Positions 1 to 8,659 of a stretch of DNA of 64,000 nt are shown piece after piece. Every line of letters starts with the position of its first letter. Positions within the stretch are counted from its first letter, which is position 1. The translations under genes were made by a program, and so were the position numbers. This stretch comes from Burkholderiales bacterium (GTDB lineage: Bacteria; Pseudomonadota; Gammaproteobacteria; Burkholderiales; Burkholderiaceae_E): assembly GCA_029977705.1 (NCBI GenBank), contig JAPOKJ010000009.1:1-64000 (forward strand), written 5' to 3'. The notes under the pieces were generated by a model. That model saw only the letters and a program-made list of their open reading frames with translations, was not told the DNA's origin and searched no databases.

Positions 1-645
1 CAGCACGATGCCCTGCCGGAAGCTGCCATACGAGGGCACGAAGAAGGGCCGCCCCTGCAGGCCGGCGTGTCGCTGGATCTCGGGCACATGCTTGTGCTGC
101 AGGCCCAGGCCATAGACCTGGAAGGGCAGGGCCTTGGCCCGTGAGGCCCCGCTGTTGTGCGGCCCCTCATGGGCCAGCACCCCTTCGCGGCCCCGGCCGG
201 AGTAACCCGAGACGGCGTGGATGCTCAGGGGCGCATCGGGGCGCAGCAGGCCCGCATCGCTCAGCGGCCGCAGCAAGGCGATGGCACCGGTGGGGTAGCA
301 GCCGGGATTGCTCACGCGGTGGGCCTGCGCAATGCGTGCCGCCTGGCCGGTCGCCATCTCGGGAAAGCCATAGACCCAGCCGGCATCGGTACGGTGGGCG
401 GACGACGCGTCGATCACCCGTACCCGCGGATTGCGGATGCTGGCCACCGCCTGGCGTGCGGCCTCATCGGGCAGGCAGAGCATGGCGATGTCGCAGTCAT
501 TGATGGCGGCGGCGCGTGCGGCCGGGTCCTTGCGCTGCGCCTCGGGCAGGGTGAGGACGGTGATGTCCTGGCGGCCGGCCAGCCGCTCGAGGATTAGCAG
601 CCCGGTGGTGCCTTGGTCGCCGTCGATGAACAGGGTGGTGGTCAT
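1..645 (-). CDS. argC: N-acetyl-gamma-glutamyl-phosphate reductase, type 2 (partial, 3' end missing)
   Basis: This enzyme reduces N-acetylglutamyl phosphate to the semialdehyde in arginine synthesis, in the cytoplasm. The first 215 residues are visible; type 2 ArgC is usually about 310 aa, so the C-terminus lies outside the window. The N-terminus carries the Rossmann start ([10 protein letters not shown], residues 7-16). The catalytic cysteine is Cys116 in NPGCYPTGA, followed by the family signature SGYSGRG near residue 145. The ATG at 645 is preceded by a GAGAGG ribosome site. It is transcribed divergently from a LysR-type gene. The short N-terminal domain and cysteine position favour type 2 over the longer type 1 enzyme. 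Confidence 0.93.
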   Translation of the reverse strand, partial: MTTTLFIDGDQGTTGLLILERLAGRQDITVLTLPEAQRKDPAARAAAINDCDIAMLCLPDEAARQAVASIRNPRVRVIDASSAHRTDAGWVYGFPEMATGQAARIAQAHRVSNPGCYPTGAIALLRPLSDAGLLRPDAPLSIHAVSGYSGRGREGVLAHEGPHNSGASRAKALPFQVYGLGLQHKHVPEIQRHAGLQGRPFFVPSYGSFRQGIVL

Positions 646-764
646 GGGAGCCTCTCTGGGGTGATCGGAAGGGGGCTCAGCCTGTGGATCTCTCCACCGG
701 CCGGTCCGATGCAAGGATGTGACCTGTCCAGACTTTGGTAAAGTTGAATGTCATGAACAAAAGC

Positions 765-779
765 TTCAGAAAATCTGAA
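765..779. promoter_or_regulatory. Perfect palindrome, candidate LysR operator
   Basis: TTCAGA-AAA-TCTGAA is a perfect 15-bp inverted repeat that contains the T-N11-A core typical of LysR-family sites. It ends 6 bp before the ATG of the LysR gene and lies in the argC/lysR divergent region. A site this close to the start suggests autorepression. The function is inferred from position and symmetry only. Confidence 0.55.
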
Positions 780-785
780 TAACCC

Positions 786-1670
786 ATGCGCGAGCTCAAT
801 CTCGATCAGTTGCGCACCCTGGTCACCATTGCCGATCTGGGCTCGTTTGCCGCCGCCGCACGCAGCCTGCACCTGGCCGCGCCCACCATCAGCCTCCATG
901 TGGCCGAGCTGGAATCGCGCCTGGGCGCGCCCTTGCTGCTGCGTCAGCGCCAGCGCGTGGTGCCTACGGGGGTTGGTGCGAGGCTGATCGAGCGCGCCCG
1001 GCGCTTGCTGGCCGATGTGGATGCGGCGGTCGATGAAGTCGCGCGTCAGGTGGAAGGCCGCGCCGGCCGTGTGCGGCTGGGCGCCTCCACCGGGGCCCTG
1101 GCCTGGCTGCTGCCGCAGGCGCTGGAGGCCATGGGTCGCGAGCATCCCGGCATCGATGTGCAGGTGGCGGTGCTCACCTCGCAGGAGGCGCTGTCACGCC
1201 TGCAGGAGGGCACGCTCGACATCGGCCTGGTGGCCTTGCCGCAGGCGGCGGTCAAGGGCTTGCAGATCATGCCCTGGCGACGTGATCCGGTGCTGGCCTT
1301 TCTGCCGAAGTCATGGACCGTGCCGCGCACGATCACACCGGGCTGGCTGGCCACGCGGCCGCTGATCCTCAACGATGCCAGCACCCGGCTGCACCGCATG
1401 ACCATGGACTGGTTTGCAGCGGCCGGCGAGCAGCCGCAGGCGCGCATCGAGCTGAACTACAACGATGCGATCAAGAGCCTGGTGGCGGCGGGCTATGGGG
1501 CGGCGATTCTGCCGCGAGAGGAAGGGACGGCGACGCTGGATGCGCGGATGGTTGCGATGCCCTTGACGCCGAGGTTGTGGCGGCCCTTGGGCTTGGCTTG
1601 TCGGGCGGGGAGGCAGGAGGCGGCGACCAAGCACATGCTGGGGGCCCTGGCGGCAATACGGCAGGCTTGA
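786..1670 (+). CDS. LysR family transcriptional regulator
   Basis: A 294-aa DNA-binding regulator. Residues 1-60 form the LysR winged helix-turn-helix (MRELNLDQLRTLVTIADLGS at the start, then AAARSLHLAAPTISLHVAELE). Residues 90-290 form the periplasmic-binding-like effector domain. The length is normal for the family. It is divergent from argC with 140 bp between them, and a perfect palindrome sits just before its start, so it probably controls itself and perhaps argC or a distant gene. The inducer cannot be deduced. ATG 786 matches the usual family N-terminus. Confidence 0.9.
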   Translation: MRELNLDQLRTLVTIADLGSFAAAARSLHLAAPTISLHVAELESRLGAPLLLRQRQRVVPTGVGARLIERARRLLADVDAAVDEVARQVEGRAGRVRLGASTGALAWLLPQALEAMGREHPGIDVQVAVLTSQEALSRLQEGTLDIGLVALPQAAVKGLQIMPWRRDPVLAFLPKSWTVPRTITPGWLATRPLILNDASTRLHRMTMDWFAAAGEQPQARIELNYNDAIKSLVAAGYGAAILPREEGTATLDARMVAMPLTPRLWRPLGLACRAGRQEAATKHMLGALAAIRQA

Positions 1671-1730
1671 AGGGTGAGCTGGGGTAACTGCAGGCGTGAA
1701 GTCAGCGTGTGACCCCCGCCGAGGCCCTGC

Positions 1731-2567
1731 TCACCGCTTGGCCCGCAAGGCCTCCCACTGCGCCTCGGTCCACCCCAGCAAATCCTCCGCGCCCGAGGTG
1801 CGCAGATGCGCCGCTCCATCGATCGCGATCGTCTCGCCGGTGATGTAGCCGGCAAGGGGCGAGAGCAGGTAGGCGGCCAGGTTGCTCAACTCGATCGGCT
1901 CGCCGACCCGCCCCAGGGGATTGCGCGAGGCCGGCGTGGCCTGCTTGGTGCGCTCTTCCGGCAGCAACTGCTTGCTGGCGCCTGGCGTCGGAAACGGCCC
2001 CGGCGCGATCGCCACCAGGCGAATGCCCTTGGGCCCCCATTCGACCGCCAGGCTGCGCGTCATGGCCTGCACGCCGGACTTGGCTATTGCCGACGGTACG
2101 GTGAAGGCCCGTCCGGTGCGAACGGAGGTGGACAGGATGCTGAGCACCACGCCAGACCGCCCGGCCTCGATCCAGCGCTTGCCAGCCGCCAGGGTGCAGT
2201 AAATGGCCCCATGCAGGGTCGGTGCCAGGATGGCATCGACGGCGCGGGGCGACATCTTCTCGGTCTGGGCCAGGAAGGTGGCGGCGGCATTGTTGATCAG
2301 CGCATCGATGGGACCGGTGGCATCGATGGCGGCAAACAGTTCGTCCACCGCCTCGGGGCGCCGTATGTCGCAGATGTGGGTCTCCACCTGGCGACCGGTA
2401 CTGGTCTGGATGCGCGTTGCGGTATCTGCCAGTGGCTCAGGCCTGCGTCCGCACAGGATTGGCGAGGCGCCCAACTCGGCAAACCGGAGCGCCATCGCGG
2501 CGCCCAGGCCGGTGCCGCCGCCGGTGATCAGGATGCGCTGATCCTGCAACAGGTCCTTGCTGAACAT
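1731..2567 (-). CDS. SDR family oxidoreductase, 2,4-dienoyl-CoA reductase-like
   Basis: A 278-aa short-chain dehydrogenase. The NAD(P)-binding motif TGGGTGLG is near residue 16, and NNAA is near residue 94. The usual YxxxK catalytic pair reads SAIAK (VPSAIAKSGVQAMTRSLAVE), so the tyrosine is absent. This matches the DECR/peroxisomal dienoyl-CoA reductase branch (VPSASAKAGVEAM in the mitochondrial enzyme). The C-terminal stretch APGPFPTPGA also resembles that branch. The likely role is reduction of 2,4-dienoyl-CoA in unsaturated fatty acid breakdown; other enoyl-CoA substrates are possible. The ATG at 2567 has an AAGGAG site 6 bases upstream, which is better than an in-frame ATG at 2621. Confidence 0.83.
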   Translation of the reverse strand: MFSKDLLQDQRILITGGGTGLGAAMALRFAELGASPILCGRRPEPLADTATRIQTSTGRQVETHICDIRRPEAVDELFAAIDATGPIDALINNAAATFLAQTEKMSPRAVDAILAPTLHGAIYCTLAAGKRWIEAGRSGVVLSILSTSVRTGRAFTVPSAIAKSGVQAMTRSLAVEWGPKGIRLVAIAPGPFPTPGASKQLLPEERTKQATPASRNPLGRVGEPIELSNLAAYLLSPLAGYITGETIAIDGAAHLRTSGAEDLLGWTEAQWEALRAKR

Positions 2568-2681
2568 GGTCTTGCTCCTTGGGGCCGCGATGAACAGGTG
2601 TCGGCCCTTGCTGCGAAGCAAGGTATCACGCGGCAGCGGCGCAAGGCTGCAAACCGCGCTGATCCATGGACTGCGCCGGAC

Positions 2682-3656
2682 CTACATCAGGTAGGACGAG
2701 TCGTTGTTCTGGCCGAGGATGACGTAGTTGACCCGCTTGATGTCCATCAGCTTGCGGCCGCCGGCATAGCTGATCGCGCTTTGCAGGTCTTCTTCCATCT
2801 CGCGCAAGGTGTCGGCCAGCTTGCCCTTGACCGGCTCGAGGATGCGCTTGCCCTCGACAAAGCTCTTGTAGCCCTTGTTGAACTCGGAGGCCGAGCCGAA
2901 GTATTCCTTGAACAGCTTGCCATCGACCTCGACCGTTTTCCCGGGCGATTCTTCATGGCCGGCAAACAGCGAGCCAATCATCACCATCGAGGCGCCAAAG
3001 CGGATCGATTTGCCGATGTCGCCATGTTCACGGATGCCGCCGTCGGCGATCACTGGCTTGGTCGCCACGCGCGCGCACCACTTGAGCGCCGAGAGCTGCC
3101 AGCCGCCGGTGCCAAAACCGGTCTTCATGCGGGTGATGCAGACCTTGCCAGGACCGATGCCCAGCTTGGTGGCATCCGCTCCCCAGCGCTCCAGGTCCAT
3201 CAGGCCCTCGGGCGTGCCGACATTGCCGCCGATCACGAAGGCCTTGGGCAGCTTGTCCTTGATGTGGCGGATGATGTTCTTGACCGCATCGGCATGGCCG
3301 TGGGCGATGTCGATGGTGATGTAGTCGGCGCCGATGCCGCTCTTGGCCAGTTCGTCGACGATCTCGTAGTCGGCCTGCTTGACGCCCAGCGAGATCGACA
3401 CGTACAAGCCCTTGTCGCGCATCTTGCGGGCAAAGGCGACATTGTCGATGTCGAAGCGGTGCTGGATGTAGAAGTAGCCGTTGGCGGCCAGGTATTCGCA
3501 GATGCTGTCGTCCACCACCGTGCGCATGTTGGCTGGCACAGCTGGAATCTTGAAGCGGCGCGGGCCGAATTCGACCGAGGGGTCGCACTCGCGACGGCTT
3601 TCCACCGCGCAGCGGCGCGGCAACAACAGGATGTTGTCGTAGTCAAAAATTTCCAT
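2682..3656 (-). CDS. guaC: GMP reductase
   Basis: Converts GMP to IMP and ammonia with NADPH in purine salvage (cytoplasm). The 324-aa protein is a single TIM barrel without CBS domains, which separates it from IMP dehydrogenase. The catalytic loop reads [17 protein letters not shown], with catalytic Cys173. The start [14 protein letters not shown] fits the GuaC2 subgroup known from firmicutes and some proteobacteria. It lies upstream of the dienoyl-CoA reductase-like gene with a 114-bp gap and downstream of the acyl-CoA ligase gene. A 15-base GC palindrome (3675-3689) sits in its leader. Confidence 0.95.
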   Translation of the reverse strand: MEIFDYDNILLLPRRCAVESRRECDPSVEFGPRRFKIPAVPANMRTVVDDSICEYLAANGYFYIQHRFDIDNVAFARKMRDKGLYVSISLGVKQADYEIVDELAKSGIGADYITIDIAHGHADAVKNIIRHIKDKLPKAFVIGGNVGTPEGLMDLERWGADATKLGIGPGKVCITRMKTGFGTGGWQLSALKWCARVATKPVIADGGIREHGDIGKSIRFGASMVMIGSLFAGHEESPGKTVEVDGKLFKEYFGSASEFNKGYKSFVEGKRILEPVKGKLADTLREMEEDLQSAISYAGGRKLMDIKRVNYVILGQNNDSSYLM

Positions 3657-3674
3657 GATTCATCTCGGGTTGCA

Positions 3675-3689
3675 GCCGGCCGGGCCGGC
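3675..3689. repeat. GC-rich perfect palindrome in the guaC leader
   Basis: GCCGGCC-G-GGCCGGC pairs perfectly and ends 18 bases upstream of the guaC ATG. In RNA it would be a short stable stem next to the ribosome site. The rest of the 192-bp guaC leader shows no purine-riboswitch core that I can recognise. Confidence 0.5.
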
Positions 3690-3848
3690 ATCCAAACGTG
3701 AACAAGCCCCGCAGGAAGGTCATCTCCGCGAGGCTGGTTGGGCTCTGTCCCCATGATGGCTTCTGAACGCCGGGGCGGGCGCGCTCGGGCGGCTCAGGCG
3801 GTCGCAGGCAGCCGCCAAACGCTGCCAAGCCATGCCACCCAGGGCCAC

Positions 3849-5087
3849 TCAATCGTACTTTCGAGCGTCTTCGATCACTTTACCATCATTGGCCAGGCTG
3901 CCCCGGGCGGCCCATTGCACTTCGCCACGCAGCTTGGTGATGTCACGGATGGTCTTGGCCACAGCCTCGGCCAGCGCCGGGCTGCCGGCCTCGGTCTCGC
4001 AGTGCAGGGTCATGGCGTCGTTGGCCATCTCGCCGGTGATCACCAGCCGGGCGCGGGCGATTTCGGTGTGGCGCTTGACGATCTCGGCCACCTGGCCGGG
4101 ATGAACGAACATGCCGCGCACCTTGGTGGTCTGATCGGCCCGGCCCATCCAGCCCTTGATGCGCACATTGGTGCGGCCACAGGGCGAGGCGCCGGGCAGT
4201 ACGGCGGACAGGTCGCCGGTGCCAAAGCGGATCATCGGGTAGGCGGTGTTGAAATTGGTGACGACGATCTCGCCGACCTCGCCATCGGGCACCGGATCGC
4301 CGGTCCCGGGACGCACGATCTCGAGGATGCAGTCCTCATCCAGGATCATGCCTTCCATGGCTTCCGATTCGTAGGCGACACAGCCCAGTTCGGCGGTGCC
4401 ATACCACTGCAGCACGGTTTCGACACCCTGCTCCTTGAACCAGGCGCGCAGGCTCGGCGGCAAGGCCTCGGCAGCACAAAGCGCGCGCTTGAGCTGGGAG
4501 ATGTCCAGCTTCAGCTCCTGTGCCTTCTCGATGATGATGCGCAGGAACGAGGGCGTGCCGACATAGGCATCGGGCTTGAGGGCGCGCACGATGTCGATCT
4601 GCTGCTCGGTCTGGCCAATGCCCGCCGCAATGACGGCGCAACCCAGCTTGCGGGCCCCGGCATCCACCATCCAGGCACCGGGCGTGAGGTGATAGGCAAA
4701 GCAGTTCTGCAGCACCTGTCCCGGCCGTACGCCGGCGGCATAAAGCGCCCGGGCCGAGCGCCACGGATCTTCACCGGGAGCCTCGGGTTCGAAGATCGGA
4801 CCCGGCGACATGAACAGGCGCGGCACCGCGCCCGTCTTGAGCGTGTTGAAGCCGCCAAAGGGCGGCGTGGCTTCCTGCATCGCCTTCAGCTCGGGTTTGC
4901 GCAGCACCGGCAAGTGCGCCAGCGCCTTGCGCGAGCGGATGTCGGCGGGATTGACGCCGGCCAGCAGCTTGCCCCAGGCGGGGGACTGGCTTTGCGCATG
5001 GGCGATGAACCTGGGCAGCGCATTGAACAGCTCGCCTTCGCGCTGCTCGGGCGTGCGGGTTTCCTTGTCGTCGTAGAAGCGGCTCAT
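3849..5087 (-). CDS. Phenylacetate-CoA ligase-like (PaaK family) AMP-forming ligase
   Basis: A 412-aa adenylate-forming enzyme that probably makes an acyl-CoA from a carboxylic acid, ATP and CoA. It has the PaaK layout: an N-terminal region with SRFYDDKETR, the middle signature QWYGTAELG near residue 250, the acidic YPMIRFGTGD segment, and a C-terminal lid with GRADQTTKVRGMFVHPGQ. It is the last gene of the liv-type transporter operon, 28 bp after livF. The ATG at 5087 follows AAAGGG; a second in-frame ATG at 5102 is possible. Its place beside a transporter suggests it activates the imported acid. Phenylacetate itself is unproven, since no paa catabolic genes are in view. Confidence 0.87.
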   Translation of the reverse strand: MSRFYDDKETRTPEQREGELFNALPRFIAHAQSQSPAWGKLLAGVNPADIRSRKALAHLPVLRKPELKAMQEATPPFGGFNTLKTGAVPRLFMSPGPIFEPEAPGEDPWRSARALYAAGVRPGQVLQNCFAYHLTPGAWMVDAGARKLGCAVIAAGIGQTEQQIDIVRALKPDAYVGTPSFLRIIIEKAQELKLDISQLKRALCAAEALPPSLRAWFKEQGVETVLQWYGTAELGCVAYESEAMEGMILDEDCILEIVRPGTGDPVPDGEVGEIVVTNFNTAYPMIRFGTGDLSAVLPGASPCGRTNVRIKGWMGRADQTTKVRGMFVHPGQVAEIVKRHTEIARARLVITGEMANDAMTLHCETEAGSPALAEAVAKTIRDITKLRGEVQWAARGSLANDGKVIEDARKYD

Positions 5088-5115
5088 GCGATCCCTTTGC
5101 AATCGGTTGTTACGG

Positions 5116-5919
5116 TCACAGCCAGCGCTTGCGGCGGCGATAGGACTTGATGTCCCGGAAGGACTTGCGCCCTTCCTTGGCCACGCCCAGATAGAACTCC
5201 TTGACGTCTTCGTTGTTGGCCAGATCCTGCGCGGCGCCGTCCATCACGATGCGGCCGTTCTCGAGGATGTAGCCGTAGTCGGAGTTTCGCAGGGCCACAT
5301 TGGTGTTCTGTTCGGCCAGCAGGAAGCTGACCTTCTCTTTCTGGTTCAGGTCGCGCACGATCTCGAAGATCTCGGCAACGATCTGCGGGGCCAGGCCCAT
5401 CGAGGGCTCATCGAGCAGGATCATGCGCGGATTGGCCATCAGGGCCCGACCCACGGCGGTCATCTGTTGCTCGCCGCCCGAGGTATAGCCGGACTGGGAG
5501 CCGCGACGCGTTTTCAGGCGCGGAAAATAGTGGTACACCCGCTCCAGTTCCTGCTGGGCCTGGGTTCGACTCAGACCGCGCGTGTAACCGCCGGTGAGCA
5601 GGTTCTCCTCGACCGTGAGATGGCCGAAGCAATGCCGCCCCTCCATCACCTGCACGACACCCCGCTTGACCAGATCGGCGGGCGTCAGGCCTTCGATCGC
5701 TTCGCCCTTGTAGGTGATCGAGCCCTTGGTGACATCGCCCCGCTCGGCCTTGAGCAGGTTCGACACGGCACGCAGGGTGGTGGTCTTGCCCGCACCGTTG
5801 GCACCGAGCAGGGCCACGATCTTGCCTTCGGGAACGGTCAGCGACACTCCCTTGAGCACGAGAATCACGTGGTTGTAGATGACTTCGATGCCGTTGACGA
5901 CGAGGAGCGGGGTGGACAT
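5116..5919 (-). CDS. livF: ABC transporter ATP-binding protein, LivF type
   Basis: One of two ATPases driving a branched-chain-amino-acid-type importer at the inner membrane. The 267-aa protein has Walker A GANGAGKT (residues 34-41), a signature region TSGGEQQM, Walker B MILLDEP and the switch histidine region changed to LLAEQN, as is usual in LivF. It is longer than typical LivF (about 235 aa) because of a basic C-terminal tail ending in RRRKRW. It lies between the binding-protein gene and the PaaK-like ligase. The symbol reflects the family, not proof of leucine transport. Confidence 0.92.
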   Translation of the reverse strand: MSTPLLVVNGIEVIYNHVILVLKGVSLTVPEGKIVALLGANGAGKTTTLRAVSNLLKAERGDVTKGSITYKGEAIEGLTPADLVKRGVVQVMEGRHCFGHLTVEENLLTGGYTRGLSRTQAQQELERVYHYFPRLKTRRGSQSGYTSGGEQQMTAVGRALMANPRMILLDEPSMGLAPQIVAEIFEIVRDLNQKEKVSFLLAEQNTNVALRNSDYGYILENGRIVMDGAAQDLANNEDVKEFYLGVAKEGRKSFRDIKSYRRRKRWL

Positions 5920-5979
5920 GGGGTCGGCTTTCAGGTCATTCGTGCCCGGCGGCTGCAGAGGGCCGCAGCCGGGCGATCA

Positions 5980-6007
5980 GCCGCCGCGATGGCTTCATCG
6001 CGGCGGC
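5980..6007 (-). repeat. Strong 12-bp stem-loop between the binding-protein gene and livF
   Basis: GCCGCCGCGATG (5980-5991) pairs perfectly with CATCGCGGCGGC (5996-6007) around a 4-base loop. A second imperfect stem (GGCTGC 5951-5956 with GCAGCC 5965-5970) sits beside it. There is no T tract, so this is unlikely to be a simple terminator. By analogy with other binding-protein genes it may protect the upstream mRNA and keep binding protein in excess over the ATPases. Confidence 0.7.
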
Positions 6008-6020
6008 GCTGCTGCATCGA

Positions 6021-7364
6021 TCAGTTCGACACTTCCTTGGCGCAATCACGCACGGCGATCTTCTTTTCATCCGCATACTTGCGGGCGAAGTTCTGGACCA
6101 GCGGCTTGATGATCTGCATGTCGGCCTGGTAGACGTCGGAGACATAGTTCCACTTCTTGCCATCCCAGCTTTGGACCCGACCGCTGTAGGCGCCCATGTG
6201 ATCGACGCAGGAGGTCGACAGCGGCTGCATCAGACCTTCAAAGCCCAGGGCCTTGATGCGGGCATTGTCCAGGGCCAGGTTCTCCAGGCCCCAGCGTACC
6301 TGCTCGCCGGTCAGCGGCTTCTTGCCGTACTTGGTCTGGGCGCGGGCCACGGCCTCGACGGCCCAGGCTGCAGCGATCATGCCGCGGTTGTACAGGATCG
6401 AGTTGAGTTCATCCTTGCCACCGGTACCCTGACCCTTGTCATGGACAAACTTGATGATGTCCTGATGGACCTTGCCCATGCCCTGGCCCGCCTGGTAGGT
6501 CATGCCGCTGTAGCCCTTGGCGCCGTCGCCCGCCGGATTCACATCAGGCTCGGCCGCCGACCACCAGCCGCCGAAGATCTTCTCGCGCGGATAGCCGGTG
6601 GCTGCCGCTTCCTTGATCGAGGTCGAGTTCATCACGCCCCAGCCCCACAGCAGCACATAGTCCGGGCGGCTCTGGCGAACCTGCAGCCAGGCAGCCTTCT
6701 GTTCCACGCCCGGCGCGGTGACGGCGATCAGTTGCAGGTCAAAGCCGTGCATCTTGGCGCGTTCCTGCAGCAGCGGGATGGGTTCCTTGCCGTAGGGAGA
6801 GTCGTGATATATGAAGGCGATCTTCTTGCCCTTGAGCTTGTCAAAGCCGCCTTCCTTCTTGGCCAGATGCTGGACCAGGATGTCCGAGGCCACCCAGTAG
6901 GAGCCGCCCAGGATGAAGTTCCACTTGAACACTGTGCCGTCCATCGACTCGCTGCGGCCATAGCCCCCGGTGATCAGCGGGATCTTGTCGCCAGGCGCCT
7001 TGTCGGTCAGCGCGAAGGTGATGCCGGTGGACAGCGGCTGGAACAGGGTGGCGCCGGTCGGGCCCTTGCCCTTGAGGCGCTCATAGCACTCGACACCCTT
7101 GTCGGTGGCGTAGCCGGTCTCGCACTCTTCATAGGTGATCTTGACGCCACCGATGCCGCCATCGCGGGCATTGATCATCTTCAGATAATCGACATAGCCA
7201 TTGGCGAAAGGCACGCCGTTGGGGGCGTAGGCGCCGGTGCGATACACCAGCACCGGGAAGAACTGCTCCTTGGCCTGGGCCTGGGCCGGAGCCTGCGGCA
7301 CGAGCGTGGCAGCGATACCGACGGCCACCGTGGCGGCGGCCATCTTGAGCTGGGAAATCCTCAT
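6021..7364 (-). CDS. ABC transporter periplasmic substrate-binding protein, LivK-like
   Basis: A 447-aa secreted binding protein that would capture the ligand for the LivHMGF complex. A signal peptide covers residues 1-31 (basic start, hydrophobic AAATVAVGIAATLV, cut after AQAQA). The mature part has a type I periplasmic-binding fold (YRTGAYAPNGVPFANGYVDY near the start; VLLWGWGVM and the IFGGWWSAAEPD stretch in the middle). It is longer than amino-acid-binding LivK (about 370 aa), which fits the group found beside acyl-CoA ligases in betaproteobacteria. A strong AGGAGA site precedes the ATG. The ligand is unknown. Confidence 0.9.
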   Translation of the reverse strand: MRISQLKMAAATVAVGIAATLVPQAPAQAQAKEQFFPVLVYRTGAYAPNGVPFANGYVDYLKMINARDGGIGGVKITYEECETGYATDKGVECYERLKGKGPTGATLFQPLSTGITFALTDKAPGDKIPLITGGYGRSESMDGTVFKWNFILGGSYWVASDILVQHLAKKEGGFDKLKGKKIAFIYHDSPYGKEPIPLLQERAKMHGFDLQLIAVTAPGVEQKAAWLQVRQSRPDYVLLWGWGVMNSTSIKEAAATGYPREKIFGGWWSAAEPDVNPAGDGAKGYSGMTYQAGQGMGKVHQDIIKFVHDKGQGTGGKDELNSILYNRGMIAAAWAVEAVARAQTKYGKKPLTGEQVRWGLENLALDNARIKALGFEGLMQPLSTSCVDHMGAYSGRVQSWDGKKWNYVSDVYQADMQIIKPLVQNFARKYADEKKIAVRDCAKEVSN

Positions 7365-7436
7365 CTTGTGTCTCCTAAAGTCGTCTCAGAACATTCAAAC
7401 AACAACAAACCTCAAACCAGACCCGCCTGCAACTGA

Positions 7437-8501
7437 TCAATGCGGGAAGGGCCACAAACGCAACTTCTCCTTGCCGATCGACCACAGCCGGGCCAGGCCG
7501 TGTGGCTCGACGATCAGGAAGAACACGATCAGCGCACCGAAGATCATGAACTCCAGATGGGTGATGGCAGCGGTCGACAGCGGGATGCCCAGCCAGGTGG
7601 GCATCTGGTTCAGCAGGATCGGCAGCACCACGATGAAGGCGGCACCGAAGAAGCTGCCCATGATCGATCCCAGGCCGCCGATGATGATCATGAACAGCAG
7701 ATTGAGTGATCGGTTGACATCGAAGGCGGCGGGCTCCCAGGAGCCCAGGTGCACGAAGGCCCACAACGCGCCGGCCACCCCGATGAAAAACGAGCTGATG
7801 GCAAAGGCGCTGAGTTTGGCGGCCAGCGGGCGGATGCCGATGACGGCGGCGGCCACGTCCATGTCGCGCATTGCCATCCAGGAGCGGCCATAGTGACCGC
7901 GCACCAGGTTCTTGGCGATCAGCGCAAAGACCACCAAGAAGCAGAGTACGAACCAGTAGCGTTCCACTGGTGTGTCGATTTTCATGCCGAACAGCTCAAG
8001 TGCCGGCACCGACACCGAGCCAGAGGCCGAGTCGTTGGTGAGCCACTTGACGCGCGAGAAGATCCAGTCGGAGAAGAACTGGGCCGCCAGCGTGGCCACC
8101 GACAGGTACAGCCCCTTGATGCGCAGGCTGGGCACACCGAAGATCAGTCCCACCACCATCGCGATGATGCCGGCCAGAATGAAGGCAAGAATCAGGTTCA
8201 TGCCTGGAATCCGCACCACCAGGTTGTAGGCGGCATAGGCGCCCACGGCCATGAAGGCACCGGCACCCAGCGAGATCTGACCGCAGTAGCCGACCAGCAG
8301 GTTCAGGCCGATGGCGGCCAGGGACAGGATCAGGAATGGAATGATCAGCGCGCGGAAGACGTAGTCGGAAGTGAACAGCGGCACGATGGCGACCGCCGCC
8401 ACGATGAGCGCGATGATCAGCCAGCGGTCCTGCAGGATCGGGAAGATCTGCTGGTCATCGCGGTAGTTGGTCTTGAATTGCCCGTTTTCTCTGTAAAGCA
8501 T
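7437..8501 (-). CDS. livM: ABC transporter permease, LivM type
   Basis: A 354-aa inner-membrane permease, the partner of LivH. It has about eight to ten hydrophobic segments, starting near residue 28 (WLIIALIVAAVAIVPLF). The LivM signature GYCGQISLGAGAFMAVGAY is near residues 70-88, and the cytoplasmic coupling region GRSWMAMRDMDVAAAVIGI is near residue 230. The C-terminus carries the GGLGSIMGSFFGA motif. It lies 72 bp before the binding-protein gene and 140 bp after livH; that gap holds three hairpins. Confidence 0.92.
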   Translation of the reverse strand: MLYRENGQFKTNYRDDQQIFPILQDRWLIIALIVAAVAIVPLFTSDYVFRALIIPFLILSLAAIGLNLLVGYCGQISLGAGAFMAVGAYAAYNLVVRIPGMNLILAFILAGIIAMVVGLIFGVPSLRIKGLYLSVATLAAQFFSDWIFSRVKWLTNDSASGSVSVPALELFGMKIDTPVERYWFVLCFLVVFALIAKNLVRGHYGRSWMAMRDMDVAAAVIGIRPLAAKLSAFAISSFFIGVAGALWAFVHLGSWEPAAFDVNRSLNLLFMIIIGGLGSIMGSFFGAAFIVVLPILLNQMPTWLGIPLSTAAITHLEFMIFGALIVFFLIVEPHGLARLWSIGKEKLRLWPFPH

Positions 8502-8576
8502 GGTGGTCTCTATACTTTTTTCGCTGGCTTAATGCTCGTTCGCTTCGCTCACGTCGATGACTTTTTGGCTTCGGCC

Positions 8577-8659
8577 GTCCGCTTCGCGGACTTAACTTTG
8601 CTGCGCAAAGTGAGCCTGCGCCGAAAGATCATTGCCCGGGTTATACCCGGTAAATGATC
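8577..8659 (-). repeat. Three consecutive hairpins between livH and livM
   Basis: Three perfect or near-perfect inverted repeats follow one another: GTCCGC-TTC-GCGGAC (8577-8591), ACTTTGC-TGC-GCAAAGT (8595-8611) and a larger two-step stem with outer GATCAT/ATGATC (8627-8632, 8654-8659) and inner CCGGGT/ACCCGG (8636-8641, 8645-8650). The last one contains the livH stop codon. No long T run follows. They probably act on mRNA processing or partial termination within the operon. Confidence 0.65.

Noticed and set aside
1806-3701. A 631-aa plus-strand frame across guaC and the dienoyl-CoA reductase-like gene
   Set aside because: Both minus-strand genes have intact catalytic motifs; the plus frame spans their intergenic region without domain content.
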